This document shows positions 15,918 through 24,806 of a stretch of DNA of 33,799 bases, one piece after another (the stretch's first letter is position 1; every line of letters starts with the position of its first letter). This DNA is from DASUTB01 sp036374835 (GTDB lineage: Bacteria; Actinomycetota; Actinomycetes; Jiangellales; Jiangellaceae): assembly GCA_036374835.1 (NCBI GenBank), contig DASUTB010000095.1, positions 1-33,799 on the forward strand, read 5' to 3'. Position numbers and translations under genes: made by a program. The notes below the pieces were generated by a model. That model ran no database searches. It was not told the origin of the DNA and was given only the letters and a program-made list of their open reading frames with translations.

Positions 15918-16886
15918 CTACGAAACGTTCGACACCTCTGCGTCCGGGCGGGTATTCGAGTTCTCCGAGGCCGGGCGAGGCCGCTCGGCGCTGACGACCA
16001 TGGCGACACCGAGGACCACGAGCGCGCCGCCGCCCACCACGATCGTCGTGATCGACTCGCTGAGGATCAGCCAGCCGAGGAAAACGGCTACCACCGGGTT
16101 GACGTACGCGTACGTACCGACCAACGACAACGGCGCGTTTGCCAGCGCGTAGCCGTACGCGGTGAACGCCAGCAGCGACCCGAAGACGATCAGATACGCC
16201 AGCGCGATCCATCCATCGACGGAGATCGATGCGTCGCGTAGCTCACCGAGACTGCCGGCCAAGGACGCCCCGACCGTCATCAGCAGCCCGGCGACCAGCA
16301 TCTCGTACGACACGGCGACGGCGGTGCGTTTCGGGAGATTCAGGCGTGGGGAAAGGTAGGACCCGATCGACCAGGAGATCGTCGCAGCCAGGAGAACGAG
16401 CACGCCCCAGGCTTCGACGCCCTCGATACCGCCGCGCGGAAGGCTGATCGTGGCGATGCCGATGAACCCCACCAGCACGCCGAACCAGGTCAGCGGTCGG
16501 GGTCGGTCGCCTCCGGAGAACCGCAGGAGGACGAACCACAGTGGCACCGCGCCGATGATGAGGGCGGTCAGCCCGCTCGGCACCGTCTGCTCGGAGATCG
16601 CCACGAGCCCGTTACCGCCGATGAGCAAAAGGATGCCCATGGTGGCCGCGCCGCGAAGCTCCTTGGCGGAGATCCGTAACGACGACCAGCCGCCGCGCAT
16701 GGCCAAGATCGCCATGAAGATGAGCGACGCGACGAGAAACCGCATCCCCATGCCGAGGATCGGTGGGATCCCCGCTTCGACCACGACCCGGATCGCGAGA
16801 TAGGTCGATCCCCAGACGATATAGACGGTGAGCAGCGCCGCCCACACGGCTGCGCTACCCGACGATCCAGCGGTCGAGCGTAACAC
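15918..16886 (-). CDS. EamA/DMT-superfamily transporter
   Basis: The 322-residue protein has about ten transmembrane helices in two EamA repeats. The first begins TVYIVWGSTYLAIR with the GSTY motif typical of the YedA/RhtA branch; the second has LLAATISWSIGSYLSPR. The C-terminal helices have NPVVAVFLGWLILSE, a strong EamA signature. Members export amino acids, nucleotides or other metabolites across the cytoplasmic membrane; the substrate is unknown here. A GTG start is preceded by AAGGGGAC. The gene reads away from the ECF sigma module and seems to be single. Confidence 0.92.
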   Translation of the reverse strand: MLRSTAGSSGSAAVWAALLTVYIVWGSTYLAIRVVVEAGIPPILGMGMRFLVASLIFMAILAMRGGWSSLRISAKELRGAATMGILLLIGGNGLVAISEQTVPSGLTALIIGAVPLWFVLLRFSGGDRPRPLTWFGVLVGFIGIATISLPRGGIEGVEAWGVLVLLAATISWSIGSYLSPRLNLPKRTAVAVSYEMLVAGLLMTVGASLAGSLGELRDASISVDGWIALAYLIVFGSLLAFTAYGYALANAPLSLVGTYAYVNPVVAVFLGWLILSESITTIVVGGGALVVLGVAMVVSAERPRPASENSNTRPDAEVSNVS

Positions 16887-16999
16887 GAACGTCCCCTTAG
16901 TTGACTCCTGTCAGCGCAATTCTCCGGCGCGAGAGCACAGAAGGAAAGCGGGTTTCGGACGCCTAGCGCAGAATTCCTGCCAGGCTGCTACCTAACCGG

Positions 17000-17027
17000 T
17001 GTCGATCTGGAGTCGGTGCCATCCGTC
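17000..17027 (+). promoter_or_regulatory. Candidate ECF42-type promoter of the DGPF-sigma operon
   Basis: TGTCGA (17000-17005) and CGTC (17024-17027), 18 bases apart, fit the TGTCGA / CGWC pattern I recall for ECF42 sigma factors. A leader follows with a small hairpin, GGCCCC-actca-GGGGCC (17039-17055), before the DGPF start. If correct, the sigma factor activates its own operon. The assignment rests on recall of the consensus. Confidence 0.4.
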
Positions 17028-17075
17028 GGTGGGTAAGAGGCCCCACTCAGGGGCCGCGGATGATGGGATTGTGAG

Positions 17076-17432
17076 ATGGCCAAGTACATGGTCCTGATCT
17101 ACGGGGACGCACAGCAGTGGGGTGCGATGTCGCCGGAGCAGCAGAAGTCGCACGAAGCCGCGCATGCCGCTTTCCGGGCCAAGGCCGGTTCGAAGAATGT
17201 CGGCGGCGAGGAACTGGAGCTCGCGGCGACGGCAACATCGCTGCGCTCGGACGAGGACGGTCGGGTGGTCACGACCGACGGACCGTTCCTCGAGACGAAG
17301 GAGGCGCTGGGCGGTTTCTACCTGCTCGAAGCGGCCGACCTCGATGAAGTCATCGGATTGGCGTCCCTGTTGCCAGAGGTGCACGCCGGTCACAGCGGGG
17401 TCGAGATCCGCCCGGTCGTGGATCACGGATGA
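17076..17432 (+). CDS. YCII-related DGPF protein
   Basis: The 118-residue protein is a YCII-like (DGPF) domain: it starts KYMVLIYGD and contains TTDGPFLETKEALGGFYLLEA, whose DGPF tetrapeptide names the family, followed by an amphipathic helix and GVEIRPV. DGPF proteins form ferredoxin-like dimers of unknown enzymatic role and are the hallmark neighbours of ECF42 sigma factors. The stop codon overlaps the ATG of the sigma gene as ATGA, so the two are translationally coupled. It may be a sensor or a co-factor of the sigma response. Confidence 0.93.
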   Translation: MAKYMVLIYGDAQQWGAMSPEQQKSHEAAHAAFRAKAGSKNVGGEELELAATATSLRSDEDGRVVTTDGPFLETKEALGGFYLLEAADLDEVIGLASLLPEVHAGHSGVEIRPVVDHG

Positions 17433-18667
17433 ACTCCGAGGTCGTCGCGGCGGTGGCGCAGGCCCACCGCCGCGAATGGGCCCAGGTACTCGCCACCACG
17501 GCGACGTTGACCCGAGACTTGGATCTGGCCGAGGACTGCACGCAGGACGCGTTCGCACAGGCATTGCAGACATGGGAGCAGACCGGAATTCCGGCGCGTC
17601 CGGGCGCGTGGTTGACGACCATCGCACGGAACCGGGCCCGTGATGTCATGCGGCGCGAGTCGACGTTCCGGCGGGCCATGCCGAAGCTCGTGGCCGACCC
17701 GTCGGTGCCCGGTCCGGAAGACGCGTTGGACGACGACCGGCTGCGGTTGGTCTTCACCTGCTGCCACCCGGCACTGTCGCGGGATGCCCGGATCGCGCTG
17801 ACTCTGCGGCTGGTGTGCGGCTTGTCGACCGCCGAGGTCGCGCGCGCATTTCTGGTGTCCGAGCCGACCATGGCGGCGCGGATCACGCGAGCCAAGAAGA
17901 AGATCGCCACCGCGCGGATACCGTACCGCGTCCCCTCTCCGGACCAACTCGCCGAGCGGGTCAGCGCCGTATTGGAGGTCGTCCACCTGATCTTCACCAC
18001 CGGCCACGCCGCACCTGTCGGCGAGCAGTTGGTCCGCCGCGACCTGGTCGACAGCGCCATCGGTCTAGCCCGCATGCTGCACCTGCTGATGCCGGCCGAC
18101 GCCGAGATCGCTGCGCTGCTCGCTCTCCTGCTGCTCATCGAGGCCCGTGCGGACGCGCGTCTGTCCCCCGACGGGCGGATGCTGCTGCTGGCCGAGCAGG
18201 ACCGCAGCCGCTGGAACAGCGAGTTGATCGACGAAGGCGTCGCCCTGCTCACCGAAGCCCTGCGGCGCCAACCCCCGACGAGCTACGCCGTTGAAGCCGC
18301 GATCGCCGCCGTGCACGCCGAAGCGCCGAGCTGGGAGGACACGGACTGGTCCGAGATCGTCTCGTTGTATGACGTCCTGCTCGGACTGTGGCCGTCACCC
18401 GTGGTCAAGCTCAACCGTGCCGTCGCGATCGGGTTTCGGGACGGCGCTCGAGCCGGCCTGGACGCGCTGGCTCCGCTCCAGGACGAGCCGGCCCTGGCAA
18501 CCTACAGCTATCTGAGTGCTGCTCGCGCCGACTTCCTCCGCCGGCTGCACCTGTGGAGCCAAGCCGCCGGGGCCTACGAGGAAGCGATCACCCTCACCGA
18601 CAACGACGTCGAGCGCGCCTTCCTCACCCGACGCCTGGCCGACGTCCGGGCTCACCTACCAGGCTGA
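17429..18667 (+). CDS. ECF42-type RNA polymerase sigma factor with C-terminal extension
   Basis: The 412-residue protein has sigma region 2 (about 10-77, with DCTQDAFAQALQTW and WLTTIARNRARD) and region 4 (about 102-163, with FTCCHPALSRDARIALTLR and EPTMAARITRAKKKI). A long helical extension (170-412) with TPR-like pairs follows, including the conserved LIEARADAR, LNRAVAIGF and AYEEAI segments of this group. Together with the DGPF partner this identifies ECF42. These sigma factors lack a classical anti-sigma factor; the extension is thought to control activity. Translation is coupled to the DGPF gene by an ATGA overlap. Known examples act on DGPF genes, often in stress or secondary metabolism. 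Confidence 0.94.
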   Translation: MNSEVVAAVAQAHRREWAQVLATTATLTRDLDLAEDCTQDAFAQALQTWEQTGIPARPGAWLTTIARNRARDVMRRESTFRRAMPKLVADPSVPGPEDALDDDRLRLVFTCCHPALSRDARIALTLRLVCGLSTAEVARAFLVSEPTMAARITRAKKKIATARIPYRVPSPDQLAERVSAVLEVVHLIFTTGHAAPVGEQLVRRDLVDSAIGLARMLHLLMPADAEIAALLALLLLIEARADARLSPDGRMLLLAEQDRSRWNSELIDEGVALLTEALRRQPPTSYAVEAAIAAVHAEAPSWEDTDWSEIVSLYDVLLGLWPSPVVKLNRAVAIGFRDGARAGLDALAPLQDEPALATYSYLSAARADFLRRLHLWSQAAGAYEEAITLTDNDVERAFLTRRLADVRAHLPG

Positions 18668-18701
18668 GCGTATGGGTGGACGACGACGCGTCCCCGGCTG
18701 A

Positions 18702-19142
18702 AGGCGGATTGTCGGGCCGGACACACAACGTCTGATCGACTTCACCGAGCCGGTTGCGGTGCTGTTCCTGTCGGTCGGGCACTCGATCGTCGACGACGCG
18801 AACGTACGGAGCATGCTCGCCACGATCAACGATGCCATCGTGTCCGGCAGCTACGTAGCGTTCACCCAGATGGTCGCGACGAGCCAGGCGGCCGCCGACG
18901 ACGTGAACCGGGTCGCAGGCGAGCTGAGGCTGGAGTGGAAGACCCGTCTCGCATCGGACGTGGTCGGGTTCTTGGACGGGTTCGAGCCGATCGAGCCCGG
19001 GTTGCTCAACATCACCGAGTGGCGGCCCGATCCCGATCAACCGCCCCTCGCGCCGGTCCATGAGCCACTCCAACCGTTCCTCGGAGCGTCCGCCAAGTCG
19101 CAGCGATACCACGAGTTCGGTGGACTGCTCAAGAAGCCGTAG
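18702..19142 (+). pseudogene. DUF574 (S-adenosyl methyltransferase) C-terminal remnant
   Basis: The open frame encodes about 146 residues equivalent to the C-terminal half of a DUF574 methyltransferase: RLIDFTEPVAVLFLSVGHSIVDD, GSYVAFTQMVA in place of the usual GSYLxxSH, and EWRPD near the end. The family is normally about 260-280 residues with a SAM-binding half in front, which is absent; a stop codon lies just upstream and the sigma gene ends 35 bases earlier. The ATG at 18759 would give only 127 residues without the cofactor site. It is most likely a gene remnant left by a deletion. Confidence 0.6.
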
Positions 19143-19187
19143 GTGCGATCAGGTGCCGGTTCGGCGCAGAACCCTGACCGGTCGCAC
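19143..19187 (+). terminator. Hairpin after the DUF574 remnant
   Basis: GTGCGA...TCGCAC forms the outer stem, with CAGG/CCTG or GGTT/AACC pairs inside, starting one base after the stop codon. It is a likely end for transcripts of the sigma operon. No T-tract is present. Confidence 0.45.
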
Positions 19188-19309
19188 TCGGCGGTCCCAA
19201 ACCATCTCAATCTGACCATTGTCTTGGGCCTTGGTGAGGCGTAGCTTCGGGGATGCTGGATCATCCGCAGGCAAGCTGCTGACCAGCCACCTTTGAGCAT
19301 GCTCACGAT

Positions 19310-19331
19310 CCCCGCCCGCCACATGGCGGGG
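19310..19331 (+). promoter_or_regulatory. Leader hairpin of the subtilase gene
   Basis: CCCCGCC-cgccacat-GGCGGGG is a perfect 7-bp stem ending 26 bases before the ATG, just ahead of the purine-rich ribosome site. It could protect the message or modulate translation. The rest of 19188-19309 shows nothing recognisable. Confidence 0.35.
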
Positions 19332-19357
19332 CGCGAGCCGAGGGAAGGGAAGGAAAG

Positions 19358-21550
19358 ATGAGACGATCGTTCTTGCTGTTGGTTGCCGCAGCTTTGCTGG
19401 CGGGCCTTACCGGCGCCGTCCCCGCTGCCGGCATGGTGTCCCCTGACGATGGGGGGCCAGCCGCCACCGAGGTCAGCACCGACTACGCCATCGTCACCTT
19501 CAAGTCGCCGCCGGCGGCCAGTTATACCGGCGGGATCGACGGCCTCGAGCGGACCAAGCCGGTCCGGGGCCGCCTCGACCCCGATAGCCCCGCCTACCGG
19601 GCGTACGTTCGCTTCTTGGAGAACGAACACGCCGACTTCCGCGCCTACGTGGCCCAAAGGCTCCCGGGTGCCGAGATCGTGAGCGAGTACTACACCGTGC
19701 TCAACGGGATGGCGGTCAAGCTCAACGGCGCCGAGCTGAGCCGGCTACAGAACGGACCGAAGGTCAAGGACGTCGGCCACTCAGCCCTCTACCGGCCCAC
19801 CATGAACATCTCCACCGACCTGGTGCGAGCCTCCGAGGTATGGGGCGGACTCGGCGGTGAAGCCGACGCCGGCAGCGGGATCAAGGTGGCCATCATCGAC
19901 ACCGGGATCGACCTCACCAATCCCTTCTTCGACGACAACGGCTACGACAGCACTGCCCAGATCGACAAGTGCCCCGACCAAGACCTCGATGAGACAACCC
20001 CCAACACCAACAACAAGGTGATCGTGTGCCGGGTGTACGCCAGCGGCACCGCCGGCGAGAACGCAAACCCGGCTCTGTTCTTCGATCACGGCACCCACGT
20101 GGCCGGGACGGTGGCCGGCAACTCGGACACCTCCGGCACGGTGGCCGGCACCAACGTCGAGATCGATGGCTTGGGCGGAATGGCGCCGGGCGCCCTGCTC
20201 GGCAACTACAACGTCTTCCCCGGCTTCGGGGCCGGGTTCGTCGCATTCGGCGGGTCGGCGTTCAGCCATGACATCGCCGCGGCACTCGAAGACGCGGTGC
20301 TGGACGGCATGCACGTCGCCAACATGAGCCTGGGTGGGACGGTGCAAGGCCCGCACGACTTCCTGGCCGAGGCCTCCAATGCGGCCGTCGACGCCGGTAT
20401 GGTGCTGGCCGTGGCGGCCGGAAACTCCGGCCCGGGTGACGCCACTGTCGAGTCGCCCGGCTCGGCCGAGAAGGTCATCACCGCCGGCGCCTCGAGCAAC
20501 CCGCACTTCGTGGGGATCCCGGCGAGCTTCAGCCCAACCGGAGGCGATGGGGCCACCGTGGGGGCGGCACTGGGTGACTTCAACAACTTCGACCCAGCCC
20601 TAACCGCCGACTACACGGTCACCGAACCGGCCAACGGCTGCGCCGCCATCTCCACCGACTTGGCGGGGCAGATCGCCCTCATCGACCGGGGCGCCTGCAG
20701 CTTCACCACCAAGATCCGCAACGCCGAGGACTCCGGCGCGGTGGGAGTGCTGGTCGTCAACAACGTGGCCGGCGACCCGACCGCGATGGCCCACGACGGC
20801 ACCGACCCGTTCCCGGAGATCCCCGCCGCCATGGTCGGCAATGCCGAGGGCGAGGCCGTCAAGCCCGACGGGGAGGTGACGGTGGACGGGACGACTCCTC
20901 AAGAGTTCGTCACCGACAATGCCGACATCATCGCCGGCTTCTCCAGCCGGGGACCGACGCCGTTCACGTCCCTCATCAAGCCGGACGTGACCGCACCGGG
21001 GGTCAATGTCCTGTCGAGCGTGTTCGACGGCGAGTTCGCCTTCTTCCAGGGCACCTCGATGGCAACACCGCACGTGGCCGGAGCGGCGGCCCTGATCCTC
21101 GACGGCTTCCCCGATGCCTCCCCGGCAGAGGTCAAGTCGCGGCTCGCCAACTCGGCCGCCCGGGTCGTGACCGACCATGTGAACGGCACTGATGACCCCG
21201 GCGTCCTGACCCGGGGCGGGGGACGCATCGACATGGTGGAGGGCTTCGATGCCGCCACCTTCTTCGATCCGGTGTCGGTCAGCTTCGGTGAGAACATCGG
21301 CAACCGTCCCCTCTTCAGGTCGGTGACGGTGGACGTCAGCGGCACCGCCATCTCCGGAGTGGCGGTGGAGGGAGACACGTCCGCTGATCTGGAGGTGACG
21401 GCCACCGTCAACGCCGACGGGGACCTGGTCGTCTCCCTCAGTGCCTCCCGGACGCTGGCGGACGGCGACTACGAAGGAGACGTGGTCGTCACCGCCGCGG
21501 ACGGGCAGACGTACCTGGTTCCCTGGTGGGTACGGATCGTCCAGCGGTAG
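19358..21550 (+). CDS. Secreted subtilisin-like serine protease (S8) with PA insert
   Basis: The 730-residue protein starts with a signal peptide (positive MRR, hydrophobic core, cleavage near GAVPAAG). An I9-type inhibitor prodomain follows (about 42-145). The S8 catalytic domain has Asp 181 (AIIDTGID), His 244 (DHGTHVAG), oxyanion Asn in AAGNSGPG, and Ser 567 (GTSMATPHVAG). A PA domain is inserted before the Ser, around IALIDRGACSFTTKIRNA. A beta-rich domain ends the protein; there is no membrane anchor or sorting signal, so it should be released. It likely digests extracellular protein. A long purine-rich ribosome site precedes the ATG. The gene has its own leader hairpin and terminator. 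Confidence 0.95.
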   Translation: MRRSFLLLVAAALLAGLTGAVPAAGMVSPDDGGPAATEVSTDYAIVTFKSPPAASYTGGIDGLERTKPVRGRLDPDSPAYRAYVRFLENEHADFRAYVAQRLPGAEIVSEYYTVLNGMAVKLNGAELSRLQNGPKVKDVGHSALYRPTMNISTDLVRASEVWGGLGGEADAGSGIKVAIIDTGIDLTNPFFDDNGYDSTAQIDKCPDQDLDETTPNTNNKVIVCRVYASGTAGENANPALFFDHGTHVAGTVAGNSDTSGTVAGTNVEIDGLGGMAPGALLGNYNVFPGFGAGFVAFGGSAFSHDIAAALEDAVLDGMHVANMSLGGTVQGPHDFLAEASNAAVDAGMVLAVAAGNSGPGDATVESPGSAEKVITAGASSNPHFVGIPASFSPTGGDGATVGAALGDFNNFDPALTADYTVTEPANGCAAISTDLAGQIALIDRGACSFTTKIRNAEDSGAVGVLVVNNVAGDPTAMAHDGTDPFPEIPAAMVGNAEGEAVKPDGEVTVDGTTPQEFVTDNADIIAGFSSRGPTPFTSLIKPDVTAPGVNVLSSVFDGEFAFFQGTSMATPHVAGAAALILDGFPDASPAEVKSRLANSAARVVTDHVNGTDDPGVLTRGGGRIDMVEGFDAATFFDPVSVSFGENIGNRPLFRSVTVDVSGTAISGVAVEGDTSADLEVTATVNADGDLVVSLSASRTLADGDYEGDVVVTAADGQTYLVPWWVRIVQR

Positions 21551-21573
21551 CAGACCGTAACGCGTCAAGAAAG

Positions 21574-21604
21574 GAAGAGGGCCGGGCAACCTCCGGCCCT
21601 CTTC
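21574..21604 (+). terminator. Terminator of the subtilase gene
   Basis: GAAGAGGGCCGG and CCGGCCCTCTTC form a perfect 12-bp stem with the 7-base loop gcaacct, 23 bases after the stop codon. A short T-rich stretch follows. It faces the convergent sulfotransferase gene and may serve both. Confidence 0.8.
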
Positions 21605-21649
21605 TTGGTGCCGGTAGCACCTGCGCGACTCGCCGCGCCCTGCTCAGCG

Positions 21650-22603
21650 TCAGCCGCCGCGGTGGGTGGACGACCAGCGCATCGGATAGCCGTACCGGCG
21701 CAGCAGCGGCAGTGCGGGAATGGTGGCGAGCACGTTCCCCGCCGCTGACAACGTCGCGTCCACATCGCGCCGGATCTCGACCGGTCCGGTGGCGAACCGC
21801 GACCGGTTGCCGGCCACGAGGTGCGACGGCGCCAGATCGGCAACCCGGCCGTGCACCGGCGTCGAGGCCGGGTCCAGGCCGGCGAAACGCGCCATTGCCT
21901 CGACGGCGCCCGCGGGGTCGGCGATCAGGTCTTCGTACCGCAGCCGGAACGTTCTGCCGGCGCCTACCGCCCGGGCCAGTGGGCCCGTGATCATGGAGTT
22001 CCATAACGACCAGATCGTCGAGCTGCCGGCCGGATTGAGCTGCCGGAATGTCGACTCGGCACCGTCGGCGGTATCGTCCAGCGGCCTCTGCGTCGCCCAC
22101 GCCGACGCCACCGGCCGAGGGTCACGCACCAGATGAATGACGGAGAGGTCCACGCCGCCTCGGGCCAACAGAATGGCATCGAGCGGGTAGCCGGAGCTGT
22201 CGACGATCACTTCGGCCTTCGTGACCTCGCCGACCGCCGAGTGCGCGGCCGCGTAGGTCTCAACGTACGCCTGCATCTGGGAATCCACATCACGCCGAGC
22301 GAGCAGGCGCACCCAGGCCTGCGGATAGTCCCGGGTGCGCAGGTGGGTGGCTTGAATCGACGCCATCTCAGCCGCCGGCAGGGTGAATCGCGCGGTAGCG
22401 ATCACGTCCTTCCACAGCGGACACTCCGGCACCGGCTCACGGCAACCGCACAGCCGATGTTCGAGCATCCCCCGCGCCCACAGCGAGCGCAGCTCGCCGG
22501 CGGCGAACGCACCGTCGTACTGACCGAGAATCGAGGCCAGCAACGTGCTGCCGCTGCGACCCCACCCCGCGATATACAGAACCCGCTGCCGACCACTCGC
22601 CAT
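21650..22603 (-). CDS. Sulfotransferase family protein
   Basis: The 317-residue protein has the two PAPS-binding elements of sulfotransferases: the 5'-phosphosulfate loop GWGRSGST at 13-20 and the 3'-phosphate motif VRDPRPVASAW at 159-169. FRLRYEDLIADPAGAVEAMARFAGLD later in the chain is the usual third conserved block. It should move sulfate from PAPS to a hydroxyl or amine, most likely on a glycan or lipid; the acceptor is unknown. There is no signal peptide, so it acts in the cytoplasm. GGAGGCGAAGG precedes the ATG. No PAPS synthesis genes lie nearby. Confidence 0.92.
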   Translation of the reverse strand: MASGRQRVLYIAGWGRSGSTLLASILGQYDGAFAAGELRSLWARGMLEHRLCGCREPVPECPLWKDVIATARFTLPAAEMASIQATHLRTRDYPQAWVRLLARRDVDSQMQAYVETYAAAHSAVGEVTKAEVIVDSSGYPLDAILLARGGVDLSVIHLVRDPRPVASAWATQRPLDDTADGAESTFRQLNPAGSSTIWSLWNSMITGPLARAVGAGRTFRLRYEDLIADPAGAVEAMARFAGLDPASTPVHGRVADLAPSHLVAGNRSRFATGPVEIRRDVDATLSAAGNVLATIPALPLLRRYGYPMRWSSTHRGG

Positions 22604-22930
22604 CCGGCCTTCGCCTCCATCAGCGTCGCCGTCGGCCCAACGCTACGCCGCCAGCAGGGAGTGCCCAACAGGCGACGTGACCGGCAGGTTCGGACGTCGC
22701 TTGCGGTCACTCAGCTGCCACTTGGACCCTCGATCACGACCTCTCTCATCGTCGCATGTCCCCAACCTGCATTCCATCGCTTGCGTGCAAAGATGGCGTG
22801 CGAGTGGTGAGGGCTCGGCCGCTCGCCGTCGTACACGGACCTCACCTACGTCGTGGTCATTCGGGCCGCCGTCGTGCGAACGGGCCGAATGGCCCACGAA
22901 TAGCACGGTATCCGCTGAGCGGCACGCCGT
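22604..22930. other. Intergenic stretch without a recognisable gene
   Basis: This 327-base stretch separates two minus-strand genes. I see the ribosome site of the sulfotransferase gene at its left end and no open frame with family similarity on either strand. It may hold a promoter for the sulfotransferase gene. Confidence 0.4.
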
Positions 22931-23671
22931 TCACGTAACGAGAGCAACTCCGAGCAGCAAAGCCAGGCCCGCACCGAACGTCGCCGTGTGCACAAGCTTC
23001 TCCCGCGGCACCGGCGAGGTCGTGATCTCCGGCAGCAGGTCGGCCACTGCGATGTAAATGAAGTTGCCGGCCGCGAACGGCACCAGCACCGCCACATCGA
23101 CCCTGCCGGCCATCCCGTAGGCGATCAGTCCTCCGAGCGGGAAAGTCAGCGCCGAAGCGACGTTGTACACCAGCGCATGCCGTCTGCTCCAGCCGCTGTG
23201 GACCAGGATCCCGAAGTCGCCCAGCTCCTGCGGCACCTCGTGCGCGGCTGCGACGAGCCAGGTCACGATCCCGAGTTGCACGTCGACCACGAAGGCGCTT
23301 CCCACGGCCAGGCCGCCGATCAGGTTGTGCAGCCCGTCGGCCACCAGGATCAGGTAGCCGAGCGGGCCGTGCGTGTGCTCGCTCACCGGGCGGTGGCAGT
23401 GGTGCCAGTGCAGGAACTGCTCAAGTACGTGGAACGCGAACAGTCCCGCGACAGCCCAGACGAAGACCGACAGCGAATTGTCGAGCACGCTCAACGACTG
23501 GGGCAGCATGTGGAACATCGCGCCTCCGAGCAACGCTCCCGCCGCGAGTGCGACCAGCGGCATCACCAGGCGTTGGAAGAGGCTCTCCCGCATCAGAACG
23601 GAGACGCTGCCGACCAGGGCAAGCGCGCTCATCGCCAGTCCCGAGACCAGGATCCACGCCAAAACCGACAC
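22931..23671 (-). CDS. ZIP family metal transporter
   Basis: The 246-residue membrane protein has about eight helices. Helix 4 has HNLIGGLAVGSAF (H-N-x6-G pattern) and helix 5 has AAHEVPQELGDFGIL, the metal-binding His-Glu motif of ZIP transporters. A His-rich loop between them (HWHHCHRP and HTHG) is also typical. It should import Zn(II), Fe(II), Mn(II) or similar ions into the cytoplasm. The GTG start is taken from the longest frame; no good ribosome site is seen. No metal regulator site is evident next to it. Confidence 0.93.
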   Translation of the reverse strand: MSVLAWILVSGLAMSALALVGSVSVLMRESLFQRLVMPLVALAAGALLGGAMFHMLPQSLSVLDNSLSVFVWAVAGLFAFHVLEQFLHWHHCHRPVSEHTHGPLGYLILVADGLHNLIGGLAVGSAFVVDVQLGIVTWLVAAAHEVPQELGDFGILVHSGWSRRHALVYNVASALTFPLGGLIAYGMAGRVDVAVLVPFAAGNFIYIAVADLLPEITTSPVPREKLVHTATFGAGLALLLGVALVT

Positions 23672-23720
23672 CCCTAGACGGTATCGACCGGTCCGCTACA
23701 GAAACGGGGTTTCCTACGAC

Positions 23721-23885
23721 ATGCCCTCGTGTGTCAGATCCCTTGACCAACTCCGGGCCGACCCAGGCTTCGAGGACGCGGTCGGTGATGTGGACGACGC
23801 GCTCCGCGTACTGGACCATCCGGACGTCACCATCCGGACGTCGTGGGTGACGATCACCGCCGGCACACGCACTCTCACCCTCTAG
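23721..23885 (+). CDS. Small hypothetical protein (54 aa)
   Basis: An ATG at 23721 opens 54 codons encoding an acidic peptide (MPSCVRSLDQLRADPGFEDA at the start, then alternating beta-like residues TIRTSWVTITAGTRTLTL at the end). Codon positions are GC-biased like real genes here and the frame begins right after the divergent ZIP gene. I recognise no family. The ribosome site is poor (CGGGG about 10 bases upstream). It could be a real small gene or chance. Confidence 0.35.
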   Translation: MPSCVRSLDQLRADPGFEDAVGDVDDALRVLDHPDVTIRTSWVTITAGTRTLTL

Positions 23886-23947
23886 AGGGAGCAGATTCCC
23901 TCTCCCGAGGGAGTGATGAAACGGGCCGTCCTCGGAGACTGGGCGGT

Positions 23948-24658
23948 ATGGATCCACACAACCTGTCGGCCATCGGTAGCCCTTCCAGGGCTGGTCTCCC
24001 GCCTGGCCAGCGCCGACGTCGCGATTTCCCCCGTTTCGGCGTACCGTTCCTCTCGCCGCCCCCGGCGCCGGACGTCCCGGGGCTCGCCGTCACCGGCGCG
24101 GTCGAGCACGACCTGCGGCTCCCACTTGCCGAATTGCACTCCATACTCCCCCGCGTCGAGCAGGTTGCCGATTTCCACTGCGTCGCCACTTGGTCAGCCA
24201 CCGGCCTGCACTGGTCGGGCGTCTCGTTCCGGCAGTTCTGGGAGCAGGTCGTCGTCCCACGTTGTAAGCCCGCCGATGCCACCGTGGGCATCATCGCCCA
24301 CGGCGCCGATGGGGTAACGGCTGTCATCGACCTGCGTGACGCGATGGCTGACAACGTCATGCTCGCCGACCGGCTCGACGGCCAACCGCTCGACGACCGC
24401 CACGGGGCACCTCTACGCCTCGTAAGCCCCAGCCAGTACGGCTACAAGAACATCAAGCACCTGATCAGACTCGAAGCCACGCGCACGTTCCCCAAGCCGG
24501 GCCTCATCCTCGGAGAACACCCGCGTGCCCGAGTAGCATTCGAGGAACGCGACCCCTACCTCAATGCCCGGCTCTACCGCCTTATCGGCCGCGCGCTCAC
24601 CCGGCCAATCGCCTGGCTGAACCGCCGAGCGCCCACTAGGTCCTCCACGAATAGGTGA
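23948..24658 (+). CDS. Molybdopterin-dependent oxidoreductase (sulfite oxidase / YedY-like)
   Basis: The 236-residue protein matches the oxidoreductase molybdopterin-binding domain. The block DFHCVATWSATGLHWSGV contains the Cys that binds molybdenum; later GAPLRLVSPSQYGYKNIKHL is the conserved pterin-binding end. The usual dimerisation domain of sulfite oxidase is missing, as in YedY-type short forms. No Tat or Sec signal is visible, so it may be cytoplasmic. Its substrate is unknown. The start is placed at an internal ATG because the 35 codons before it lack similarity. It depends on a cofactor that the MoaB-MoaE fusion helps to make. It ends about 150 bases before the kinase gene. Confidence 0.88.
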   Translation: MDPHNLSAIGSPSRAGLPPGQRRRRDFPRFGVPFLSPPPAPDVPGLAVTGAVEHDLRLPLAELHSILPRVEQVADFHCVATWSATGLHWSGVSFRQFWEQVVVPRCKPADATVGIIAHGADGVTAVIDLRDAMADNVMLADRLDGQPLDDRHGAPLRLVSPSQYGYKNIKHLIRLEATRTFPKPGLILGEHPRARVAFEERDPYLNARLYRLIGRALTRPIAWLNRRAPTRSSTNR

Positions 24659-24806
24659 AGGCACCCGAAGCGCACGTATCACGGCCTGGTCAGGGTTGGG
24701 ACTCAGCCGCACGGTGAAGATCACTCCGCACCATCACGACGGCGAGTGAACCGGCTCCCCGCCCGAAGGAGCAGACTCGTCGAACTAAGCTGAGAGAATC
24801 ATCGCT

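Noticed and set aside
19781..21589. Long minus-strand frames under the subtilase gene
   Set aside because: Gly/Arg/His/Val-rich antisense translations in GC-rich DNA; the plus strand has a complete catalytic protease.
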